DNA of 64,000 nt. Source: Winogradskyella echinorum (GTDB lineage: Bacteria; Bacteroidota; Bacteroidia; Flavobacteriales; Flavobacteriaceae). Positions 55,148 to 62,944 of this stretch are shown here, piece by piece (within the stretch, counting starts at the first letter, position 1; every line of letters starts with the position of its first letter). The translations under genes were made by a program, and so were the position numbers. The notes under the pieces were generated by a model. The model was not told the origin of the DNA and searched no databases. It saw nothing but the letters and a program-made list of their open reading frames with translations. The DNA lies in the NCBI RefSeq assembly GCF_014297365.1, contig NZ_JACOQD010000001.1, positions 682,001-746,000 on the forward strand, written 5' to 3'.

Positions 55148-56393
55148 GCCTTTTTTGTTTTCTTGTTTCAAGCTTAAAAAAGCCTATTTGAATCACTAAT
55201 AATAAAGCCATTGCTATGATCTGCATTAATACAACTTGCTCTAAATTATCGTGATAAAAAACCACTAAAAGCATTTGCAGCATACCAAAGACACCAGAAA
55301 TAATAACTGGTATATATTTATCTAAAGACAAGTAGTAGTATGCAAATATGTTAGAGATGGCAAACATGGACGTAGCAATGGCATATTTCCATAATAAAGG
55401 CGCCATAGCTAAATATTGTTCACCAAAAAGTATGTTTATAATGAGCTCTGGTAATAGTAAACAACCTAAAACAATGATAAAGGATATACCTGCTATGTAA
55501 CCAACGTATTTAAATAAGATTGAAGCCGTCTCCTTGCCTTCTTTCTTTAATTCTACAACGGCTGGCAACAGCAACATTACAAACATCCAAGCAATGAAAT
55601 ACACTATTCTACCAATCAATGCGAGTGAAGCGTATAATCCTGCTTCGTAAGATTCAAAATAATGTTTTACTAATAGTATGTCACTGTTGTTAATAATGAT
55701 CTGTGTTAACTCATAAAAAGCCGTTAGCAAAAAGAAGTTTTTAATTTGTCTACTGTATGTAGCTTCTAAAGGTTCTGATTTTTTAAAACTAAATTGTTTG
55801 GCTTTAAAAGGAAACAATCCGAATACAAACGAGATTAAAATCCCAATGGCAATTACTGCAGACGTTTTTATATTTAATACCAAAATGATACCTAATGTTA
55901 CTAGCAATCGACTTAGCATTTCACCTTGATAGGTAATAGATAAAGATTTGTAAGCTTTCTTCCCTTGAAACGTACCTCGATTAACACTCATCAAAAAATA
56001 AAGTGGAACTCCACAACCAAAAATGACAAACATAGTTGATGATGTAGTATTAAAAACAGCCTGAAGATTTGAAGCAAACACTACAATTAGTATTCCTAAA
56101 AAAAGACCTACCCAAAATGCTTGTTTGTAAACTTTAGCAATAAAATTTTTGAATAATTCATTTTCAAACAATACCGAGAATTTTGCAGTTACTAACTGAA
56201 ACGTCATTGCAATAAATGAGAGTACCAATAAAAATGTGATGAGCACTGCTGCATCAGCAAACTGTGTTGGTCCTAAAACACGACCTAAAATAAGATTGTA
56301 TAAATAGTTACCTCCATTGACAGCCAAAACACTGATCATAAAGAGTTGCTCTGGTGTTAATTTTCTTGTTTTTAAGCTTGCTAATAATTGCAT
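55134..56393 (-). CDS. MOP-superfamily oligosaccharide flippase (Wzx-like)
   Basis: A 419-residue membrane protein with about 12 hydrophobic segments and the polysaccharide-biosynthesis/MATE-like layout (GGNYLYNLILGRVLGPTQFA near the start, VNRGTFQGKKAYKSLSITYQ in the middle). It would flip lipid-linked oligosaccharides across the inner membrane. It sits between the STAS gene (30 bp) and the GT4 gene. It is the first sign that the cluster exports a lipid-linked glycan. No Wzy polymerase or Wza was recognised. Confidence 0.85.
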   Translation of the reverse strand: MQLLASLKTRKLTPEQLFMISVLAVNGGNYLYNLILGRVLGPTQFADAAVLITFLLVLSFIAMTFQLVTAKFSVLFENELFKNFIAKVYKQAFWVGLFLGILIVVFASNLQAVFNTTSSTMFVIFGCGVPLYFLMSVNRGTFQGKKAYKSLSITYQGEMLSRLLVTLGIILVLNIKTSAVIAIGILISFVFGLFPFKAKQFSFKKSEPLEATYSRQIKNFFLLTAFYELTQIIINNSDILLVKHYFESYEAGLYASLALIGRIVYFIAWMFVMLLLPAVVELKKEGKETASILFKYVGYIAGISFIIVLGCLLLPELIINILFGEQYLAMAPLLWKYAIATSMFAISNIFAYYYLSLDKYIPVIISGVFGMLQMLLVVFYHDNLEQVVLMQIIAMALLLVIQIGFFKLETRKQKRLNLK

Positions 56394-56423
56394 GATGTCT
56401 CGTTTAAATATTAATAGAAATTG

Positions 56424-56705
56424 TTATGCAGCTATTTTTATAGTTTGCAAACTGTTGTAGATGTGTTCTGAAACGTTACCGATAATCAATAAATGTTTAT
56501 CTGTAGTTTTAGCATTAACATATAATGTCTTAATAGCGTTAATACCATTTGTATTAATTTCTTCTATGTTTCCGATATCAATTGTTAATGTATCTGATGT
56601 GTTTAATATGTTCTCAAAATACATTTGAAAGTTAGTCGCAGTGGTCGCATTTAGTGATCCTACTACTGAATATACTCCGTGATTTTCTTTAATTGTAAGT
56701 GCCAT
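56424..56705 (-). CDS. Small STAS-domain protein
   Basis: A 93-residue STAS-like domain: VYSVVGSLNATTATNFQMYF, then TLTIDIGNIEEINTNGINAI, then KHLLIIGNVSEHIYNSL. The usual phospho-Ser position is occupied by Asn or Thr (INTNG). It starts the minus-strand transcript with the flippase. Like the STAS protein at 43410-43736 it probably binds a partner protein by switchable contact. The partner is unknown. Confidence 0.8.
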   Translation of the reverse strand: MALTIKENHGVYSVVGSLNATTATNFQMYFENILNTSDTLTIDIGNIEEINTNGINAIKTLYVNAKTTDKHLLIIGNVSEHIYNSLQTIKIAA

Positions 56706-56816
56706 AATTTTGTTGTTTTTAATGGTTATTTATAATTGGCCTTTCTACGTTGAAATAAGCGCAATAGACTGCTCTTTTTTTACAAATTTCAACGCAGAAA
56801 GGGCGTTAATCTGACA

Positions 56817-56885
56817 CAAATATCTTCCGTATTTCCATGTATGTGCGTTCTATTTCGATGGATGGCAGGTTGCTGTAGATGAATG
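56817..56885 (-). promoter_or_regulatory. Promoter with 21-bp direct-repeat boxes (site C), STAS gene
   Basis: Minus-strand core GATATTTG (56817-56824; one mismatch to TAnnTTTG). Plus-strand boxes are TTTCCATGTATG (56832), TTTCGATGGATG (56853) and TGTAGATGAATG (56874), exactly 21 bp apart. The 56853 box is 33 bp from the TTTG, as at sites A and B. The site is in the divergent gap with the TPR gene and could also serve it. Confidence 0.65.
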
Positions 56886-56932
56886 AAGCAGTATACCTCC
56901 GTAACTTGCAATTAGTTAAACAAACAGAGATT

Positions 56933-58993
56933 ATGACTTTAAAATCACTTATTAATATCGGATTATTCTTTATCGTTTTTAGTGCAACGGCTCAAAACAT
57001 GAAAGAAGGTTTCACCTATTTAGAAACCGGTAAATATGCCGAAGCCGAATCGTTTTTTAATACCGTATTAAAAGACTATCCAAATAACAAAACAGCACGT
57101 TTATGTTATGGTCGTGCTATAGGACTTAATGGCAAACCCGAACAAGCCAACGCACTTTTTACGGAGTTGCTTGCAGATTACCCAAATGATTTTGAAGTAA
57201 AATTAAATTACGGAGAATCCTTATTATGGAATAGCAACTTTACTGCTGCTAAAGGTTATTACCAAGATTTAGTAAAAGAAGATCGAAAGAGTTTTGCCGC
57301 ACAGTTAGGCTATGCCAACACTTTATCTAATCTTAAAGAATACGAAACTGCTATTACCGTTGTAAATACAGCATTAGAAGTGTCACCTGGTAATCTAAAT
57401 GCATTAACCTCTAAAAAATATATCTATTTAGGTTATGCCTACCAAAACCAACAAGCACAGAACTATGATAAAGCCGAACTACTGTTAACTAATAATCTAG
57501 AATTGTTTAATGATGATAAAGACACCTTATTAAACTTAGCCAATCTTTATCTTATTTGGAATAAACTCGATGATGCCAAAGCAACATACCAAAGGTTAGC
57601 TGAGCAACCAGAACACAAAATTATAGCCCAAAACGGTTTGGCATTAGTAGAACACCTAAATGGTAAAGAAAAAAAGGCTTTAAGCATCAGTACTGAAGCT
57701 TATCAAAGTTTAACTTCCACTACAGATAAAACAACTGAGCAACAAACGACAGAACGTTATGCACAAGCATTAATCTGGAATAAGAAATATAAAGCAGCAA
57801 CTACTCTAATTGATAGTTTAGTAACAGACTACCCAAACCAAAACTGGGTTTTATCCTTACGTGCTACCTTGAATATTTATAAAAGTAATTTTAAAAAGAG
57901 CTTAAGCGATTACAACCAAATATTAGCAAACGACAGTACCTCTTTTGATGGTAACCTTGGTAAAGCAAATGTTTTAAAAGCGTTAGGTTATACAGATGAG
58001 GCTTATACCTCAGCAGAAAACACATTAAAGTTCTACGACAACCAAAAAGATGCTGTTAACTTTATTAGTAAATTAAACTATAGCTTTGCACCTTCATTAG
58101 AATCTAAGGTTTCGCACACTTATGATAATGGAGATAACAAGGCCTTTTCTACCAATAACAATGTGGTATTTCCTTTGTCTACTAAATTTGCAGTACTAGG
58201 CAATTACAATTACAGAACCACAAACAATACGGTTACTGATAATAGTGCTACATCTAGTAATCTATCTTTAGGCTTATCGTACAAACTCTTACCAAGTATT
58301 ATTTTTAAAGGAACTGCTGGTATGACTTCAGCGCAAGCAGAAACGGTTGATTACACACAACTGTTAACAGATGTGTCTTTTAATATTAAATCCTTTAAAC
58401 TACAGACTTTAGATATTGGCTACAAACGACAAATTGAAAGTTTTAATGCCGATTTACTAGATAGAGAATTGGTACAAAACAACTATTATGTAAACTATAA
58501 TTTGGGCACCAACTTTAATTTAGGCTGGTTTACGCAATTAATGCATACCTCGCAAAATGATGGCAATACCAGAAACTTATTGTTTACATCCCTTTATTAT
58601 AATCTATTACCAAAGCCATCTTTAAAAGTTGGTTTTAATTACCAATACATCACTTTTAAAGACCAAGTACCAACTATATACTTTAGCCCAGAAAAATTTA
58701 ATGCCTACGAAATATTTATTAATCTTATAAAAGACGAAGCTGTTGCCAAACCAAAAGAATGGTTCTACAATGCAACGGCTGCTTTTGGTTACCAATTTAT
58801 TGAAGGCGACCCAAAGCAAACTGCTTATAGAATACAAGCTGCATTTGGCTACAAATTCTCTGAGCGTAGCTTACTAAATGTATATGGTACGCGCAGTAAT
58901 ATTGCATCGGCAACTGCAGCTGGTTTTACCTTTACTGAAATAGGTTTACGTTTTAAGTGGCAGTTTATGAAGAAGGTTGTAATTAGAAATTAA
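56933..58993 (+). CDS. TPR protein with C-terminal outer-membrane beta-barrel
   Basis: A 686-residue protein. I start at ATG 56933 (MTLKSLINIGLFF), which begins a proper signal peptide (ending FSATAQ). The longer frame from 56879 begins within the regulatory boxes. Residues about 23-375 are TPR repeats (YAEAESFFNTVLKDYPNNKT and similar). Residues about 390-686 have alternating-strand character and end in aromatic/basic strands (FTEIGLRFKWQFMKKVVIRN), like a YaiO-type or exopolysaccharide-secretion barrel. This fits an outer-membrane export port for a polysaccharide with a periplasmic TPR scaffold (compare PgaA, AlgK/AlgE, by design only). Confidence 0.8.
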   Translation: MTLKSLINIGLFFIVFSATAQNMKEGFTYLETGKYAEAESFFNTVLKDYPNNKTARLCYGRAIGLNGKPEQANALFTELLADYPNDFEVKLNYGESLLWNSNFTAAKGYYQDLVKEDRKSFAAQLGYANTLSNLKEYETAITVVNTALEVSPGNLNALTSKKYIYLGYAYQNQQAQNYDKAELLLTNNLELFNDDKDTLLNLANLYLIWNKLDDAKATYQRLAEQPEHKIIAQNGLALVEHLNGKEKKALSISTEAYQSLTSTTDKTTEQQTTERYAQALIWNKKYKAATTLIDSLVTDYPNQNWVLSLRATLNIYKSNFKKSLSDYNQILANDSTSFDGNLGKANVLKALGYTDEAYTSAENTLKFYDNQKDAVNFISKLNYSFAPSLESKVSHTYDNGDNKAFSTNNNVVFPLSTKFAVLGNYNYRTTNNTVTDNSATSSNLSLGLSYKLLPSIIFKGTAGMTSAQAETVDYTQLLTDVSFNIKSFKLQTLDIGYKRQIESFNADLLDRELVQNNYYVNYNLGTNFNLGWFTQLMHTSQNDGNTRNLLFTSLYYNLLPKPSLKVGFNYQYITFKDQVPTIYFSPEKFNAYEIFINLIKDEAVAKPKEWFYNATAAFGYQFIEGDPKQTAYRIQAAFGYKFSERSLLNVYGTRSNIASATAAGFTFTEIGLRFKWQFMKKVVIRN

Positions 58994-59062
58994 AAATTTT
59001 ATTTAGGCTAATTACCAATGCACACCAGTCTTAAAAAAATTTAAGATTTTAGATAATATGAA

Positions 59063-59099
59063 AAGGTAGAACAATAGCTATAAATTACTGTTCTACCTT
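59063..59099. terminator. Hairpin between the TPR gene and the convergent DUF6090 gene
   Basis: AAGGTAGAACA (59063-59073) pairs with TGTTCTACCTT (59089-59099) around a 15-base loop. A T-rich tract follows. It separates convergent genes. Confidence 0.7.
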
Positions 59100-59137
59100 C
59101 TTTTAATAATTCTTATTTAATTCTATAAATTTACAGG

Positions 59138-60283
59138 CTATTTAGATACTTCTATTCCTAACTCTTTCAATACTTTAATTGCATTTTCATTATCAGGATT
59201 TAATTCAAGTGATTTTTTATAAAATTTAATTCCGTTTTCTTTATCTCCACTGCGCAATAAGCCCTCACCATAACTATCATAAGGATTCCAAGACTCTGGG
59301 TACAATTCTATATTGAGTTTAAAAATTTTTAAGGCATCTTCTTGCTGCTTTAGTGTATTTAAATAATAATAACCTAAAAAATTCATATATCGTTCTGAAA
59401 TGTCATAGTCGGGATTTTCTCTATCCTGCTCCTTTACTACAGCGATAATATCATCAACTGTTTTCCCTGTATAAATCAGTTTAATTAATGATTTATATTC
59501 ACTATTTACTCTTTCAATATCTTTATAAGGGTTGCCTAATTCTTCATTTATAGATATAAAGAGACTGTTTATTTCTTCTTGTATAGATTTTAACTGCCTA
59601 AAAGTATCTAGTTCACCTAAGTTTTTAACAAAGTAAGACGATACTATTATGAGAGCAATTTTCGAATAATTATCTTCTATTTTTAAATCTTTATAAAGTT
59701 CCTCTGGCACTTTTTGTTTACCATCTAATGGAAAAAGATCTGGATTATATCCTAAGGCTGTAGCTCTACTTATTTCTTTTAAAAAATTATCATAATTAAT
59801 ATTACTTGCCTTATAAGACATGTCTTGGTTATTCTTTAATTCTATGAGTTTATTTCTAATGTCCGTAGGTATTAATTTTATATCACCAGTGGATTGTAAG
59901 GTTTCTATAGTAGTTGTGTTGAAGTTAGTATATGCAGTAGTCCTGTACTCAAGTATACTAGAACTCGAAATAATCGCTTCGGCATTTCTTTGGGAAGGTA
60001 AATCCTTTATAAACTCGTTATATGGTTCAATATAATCAGTTTCCAAAGCATATAAATCATAATATATACGATTGTAGTCCTTGGACAAGTCTGTTAATAT
60101 TTGATAATAATAATTCTTTAAAATATTATTACTCTTTCTATTTTCATTCCAATTATTAATTTGAAGTGCAATAACAATTCCTATGACAACAAGTATAATT
60201 TCTCCAATAGCATATTTAAAATACTTACCTGTTTTTCCTTCTGAAAGTAAATTGCGCCTAATTTTTCTAAAGAATTTTATCAT
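59138..60283 (-). CDS. DUF6090-type membrane protein with C-terminal TPR
   Basis: A 381-residue protein with the common flavobacterial start FRKIRRNLLSEGKTGKYFKY, then one TM segment (about 25-42, IGEIILVVIGIVIALQINNW) and a large outer part. The C-terminal 70 residues form TPR-like helices (NLYP/LNPDN spaced ALKIFKLNIELYPESWNPYD). This is the DUF6090 family. Its function is not known. It is separated from the DoxX gene by a terminator, so it is its own unit. Confidence 0.85.
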   Translation of the reverse strand: MIKFFRKIRRNLLSEGKTGKYFKYAIGEIILVVIGIVIALQINNWNENRKSNNILKNYYYQILTDLSKDYNRIYYDLYALETDYIEPYNEFIKDLPSQRNAEAIISSSSILEYRTTAYTNFNTTTIETLQSTGDIKLIPTDIRNKLIELKNNQDMSYKASNINYDNFLKEISRATALGYNPDLFPLDGKQKVPEELYKDLKIEDNYSKIALIIVSSYFVKNLGELDTFRQLKSIQEEINSLFISINEELGNPYKDIERVNSEYKSLIKLIYTGKTVDDIIAVVKEQDRENPDYDISERYMNFLGYYYLNTLKQQEDALKIFKLNIELYPESWNPYDSYGEGLLRSGDKENGIKFYKKSLELNPDNENAIKVLKELGIEVSK

Positions 60284-60387
60284 TGGTTAGTGGTTTGTTA
60301 TAATAATGTAAAACGTGTTAGTATAAGAATAGTAGCGGATAAAATACATCCACTTTTAAGTAGCAATATACTAATTAAACACAAAAA

Positions 60388-60411
60388 CGGTTTGAGTATT
60401 CACCCAAACCG
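60388..60411 (-). terminator. Terminator after the DoxX gene
   Basis: CGGTTTG (60388-60394) pairs with CAAACCG (60405-60411). On the minus strand it is followed by TTTTTGTGTTT. It lies about 70 bp past the DoxX stop codon. Confidence 0.7.
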
Positions 60412-60483
60412 ATTTTAATTTTATACATTATTGTATGCCGCTTTTATTCAGCTTACGCAATTTATGCAGTTATTGATTTACTA

Positions 60484-60894
60484 TTAATTTTTAGCAAGTA
60501 TAGGTGCTTTTTTATTTCTTCCCCAAGCAATAAAAAGTGCAATACCGATGAGCACAACATTCATTCCTATACTTGAAAATTCACCTCTTGACGCATGAAA
60601 TACTGCGGCTAAAACCATTACTAATGCAAGACCTAAAGCTGCCCAAACAGTTAAATATGGTTTGAAACGGAAAATAGATGGGATTAATAAACCTAATCCT
60701 CCTAATAATTCGCTAATACCAATAAACCTAACCAATCCTAAAGGCGTGGATGTTACCCATGGAAGCGATTCTGCCAAAACTTCAACTGGTTGAGTAGTTT
60801 TCATAATACCTGCCATTATAAACATTACAGCTAATAATCCTTGTGCAGTCCATAAAGCTATATTAATTGCTTTGTTGTTTTTCTGATTTGTCAT
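60484..60894 (-). CDS. DoxX family membrane protein
   Basis: A 136-residue protein with four hydrophobic segments and DoxX marks: QGLLAVMFIMAGIMKTTQP, VRFIGISELLGGLGLLIP, and PYLTVWAALGLALVMVLAA. The DoxX family has no settled function; members are linked to oxidoreductases and redox stress. It lies 82 bp downstream of the Crp-like regulator gene on the same strand, so it may be its target or partner. Confidence 0.9.
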   Translation of the reverse strand: MTNQKNNKAINIALWTAQGLLAVMFIMAGIMKTTQPVEVLAESLPWVTSTPLGLVRFIGISELLGGLGLLIPSIFRFKPYLTVWAALGLALVMVLAAVFHASRGEFSSIGMNVVLIGIALFIAWGRNKKAPILAKN

Positions 60895-60976
60895 TTTAAT
60901 TTTCTTTTATTAACGGTACAAAAGTCATAGTTACAAGAAGGCTATGCATTGATGTACATCAAGAAATGACATTAGC

Positions 60977-61450
60977 TTATTTTTTTTTAGAAAGTTGATG
61001 TCGAACACGACTCAACGCCTCTGGCGTAATTCCTAAATAAGAGGCTACCATTTTTAGTGGAACTCTTTGAATAATGTTTGGGTAAGTTTTAGTAAAATGC
61101 TCATACCTTTCTTTTGCATTTGAACTCATTAACATTATAATTCTATTTTGCATAGTATCTAAACGTCTTAACAAGGCATTTAGGTCTGGACCTTCTTTTA
61201 GTAATTCTTCTTTTGTAGCGACATTTATTATGGTGTCTTCAATAGCATCTATAAATAATTGACAAGGTGTATTGGGTTCACAATTGTCCGCAACTAACCA
61301 GTTTTCAGGTCCAAACATATAAATATGTTCTTTCCCTTTTTCATCAATTGTATAGCTGCGTAACAAACCACTCTCAACAAGATAAACCTTAGAGCTTATG
61401 TCTCCTTTTCGTTGTAAAAGAGTTCCTTTTTTTGCGTTTATTTTTTTCAA
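60977..61450 (-). CDS. Crp/Fnr-family regulator, short form with TTG start
   Basis: A 157-residue regulator. A cyclic-nucleotide-binding-like domain is visible (KGTLLQRKGDISSKVYLVES, then GLLRSYTIDEKGKEHIYMF), then a C-terminal HTH (VPLKMVASYLGITPEALSRV). The start is TTG at 61448-61450, with an in-frame TAA directly upstream. The usual N-terminal helix of Crp-type proteins (about 30 residues) is missing, but shorter flavobacterial relatives seem to exist. The Arg/Glu contacts for cAMP are not seen, so the ligand is unknown. It probably regulates the adjacent DoxX gene. Confidence 0.82.
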   Translation of the reverse strand: MKKINAKKGTLLQRKGDISSKVYLVESGLLRSYTIDEKGKEHIYMFGPENWLVADNCEPNTPCQLFIDAIEDTIINVATKEELLKEGPDLNALLRRLDTMQNRIIMLMSSNAKERYEHFTKTYPNIIQRVPLKMVASYLGITPEALSRVRHQLSKKK

Positions 61451-61658
61451 TTATTAAGATTTATTTAAATGGTATACAACGCGATTGTATATGGTTAATT
61501 TGGTGCTAAATAAACTAATTTAGTAAACAAAAACGAACGAAAGAAAATTGCACGGAAATTTTTAATATAGGCAACAACCAAAGCCATTAATTAAACATAT
61601 TGTTAGCAATTGGCTCTTATTCTTTTCTTAATTTGTTCAAACTTTTTCCTTAAAGTAT

Positions 61659-62063
61659 TCATTTTTCTTTAGGCCATTTCCAAGCATACCAAACAATTAA
61701 TGCAGTCATAATACTTTCTAAAAATGCTAAAAACATATAGAAACCATACCATTCTGTATTTGAATTGAAGCCAATGAATAACATCATTACTGTAAATAAT
61801 ATTCCAAATACAATATTAAGAACGCGATTTATTTTTGGTTTTAGTATAATTGAAAGTGCCACCATTACTGATGAAGTTGCCAAAATCATTGAGGCTATTA
61901 ATAATTTGGTGGGACTATCTAACACATTTTCACCTGTAAGTAAACTGTTTATTTTTCCTGGTGTGTAGAGTTCAAAATAATCTCCGTATAAATAACAAAA
62001 AGTTCCTGAAGCCCATAAAGAAGCAAGTTTTATTTTGATATTCATTTTCGGGTTTTCTAACAT
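61659..62063 (-). CDS. Small membrane protein, DUF6326-like
   Basis: A 134-residue protein with four hydrophobic segments (about 15-28, 55-75, 83-100, 105-127) and the pattern ASLWASGTFCYLYGDYFELY. This resembles proteins annotated DUF6326. A start at MNIKIK (seven codons in) is also plausible. Function unknown. It is flanked by linker sequences shared with the next small gene (see findings). Confidence 0.7.
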   Translation of the reverse strand: MLENPKMNIKIKLASLWASGTFCYLYGDYFELYTPGKINSLLTGENVLDSPTKLLIASMILATSSVMVALSIILKPKINRVLNIVFGILFTVMMLFIGFNSNTEWYGFYMFLAFLESIMTALIVWYAWKWPKEK

Positions 62064-62238
62064 ATACTTTAAGTTAACAATTCAAATCCGTTTGTATTTA
62101 TATAGACGTAAAATCTTTTTAAATGGTTGCCTGAATTCTAAAGTTAGTTTATTTTTTTGTTTGTTGCCAAAGGTTTTGTGAATGGATAATTGCGTGGTTA
62201 AGCAACTAAATTAAACACGTTGTTGCTCACAGTATTTT

Positions 62239-62748
62239 TTATTCACTTATTATCTTTTTTAGTTTTCTTAATCCGTTATCTGATAAGTTTCCCCATTTCA
62301 TAGCAGTTGTCGATGGTGTTGAGTAGGTTTGTCTTAAGTCAGAATCTAATTCTGTAATTCCAATTACATTTTTTTCAGAATCGTAAAAAACAATTGTTTT
62401 ATAACTAATAAATGTTCCTATTTCTCCCCACCGATAAGATGAAGAATCGTTCAGTAATTCAGTCAATTGTTTTGCTTGTGTTAAATTCAGCTTTTGGTCG
62501 GCTGAAAAAAACTTGCCATAAATTTTAGCAGAACCTAATTCAGCTTGAGGAAATTCAATTCCGTTTGTTTGTTCTTTTAAAACATCTGCCTTATAAGTCA
62601 GTCTATCTTCGTCTGTTCCGTTTGAAAAGTCAGCATACTTTTCCCTCAATTCGGTTTTTACTTTTTTAAAATTCGGATAAGTGAAAAATCGGTATCCTAA
62701 TAAAAATATAATTCCGATTAATAAATATTTGAGATTTCTGATTTTCAT
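62239..62748 (-). CDS. Hypothetical protein with N-terminal membrane anchor
   Basis: A 169-residue protein I do not recognise. It has one TM segment or signal anchor (about 7-24, YLLIGIIFLLGYRFFTYP), followed by a soluble domain with FPQAELGSAKIYGKFF, SYKTIVFYDSEKNVIGITEL and a basic C-terminus. It stands between two stretches of shared linker DNA, like the preceding small gene. Probably single-pass, with the domain outside the cytoplasm. Function is unknown. Confidence 0.6.
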   Translation of the reverse strand: MKIRNLKYLLIGIIFLLGYRFFTYPNFKKVKTELREKYADFSNGTDEDRLTYKADVLKEQTNGIEFPQAELGSAKIYGKFFSADQKLNLTQAKQLTELLNDSSSYRWGEIGTFISYKTIVFYDSEKNVIGITELDSDLRQTYSTPSTTAMKWGNLSDNGLRKLKKIISE

Positions 62749-62897
62749 GTTGTGGGCAACGTGTTTTTGTGTATTGTTTGTTGCGGAAAGTCAGATATGA
62801 TTTCGCCGTAATCCAAAGTTAGTGAAATGCAATGAATTCATATTAGAAATTGAGCTATAAATATACCTATAAAACTGCAATCACCGTAAAAAACAAA

Positions 62898-62921
62898 AGG
62901 CAAAAGATTGCTCTTTTGCCT
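62898..62921 (-). terminator. Terminator after the partial T9SS gene
   Basis: AGGCAAAAG (62898-62906) pairs with CTTTTGCCT (62913-62921). The minus strand continues with a T-rich tract (TTTGTTTTTT). It lies 24 bp past the stop codon. Confidence 0.8.
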
Positions 62922-62944
62922 AATGCCTAAGGTATTAATTAGGG

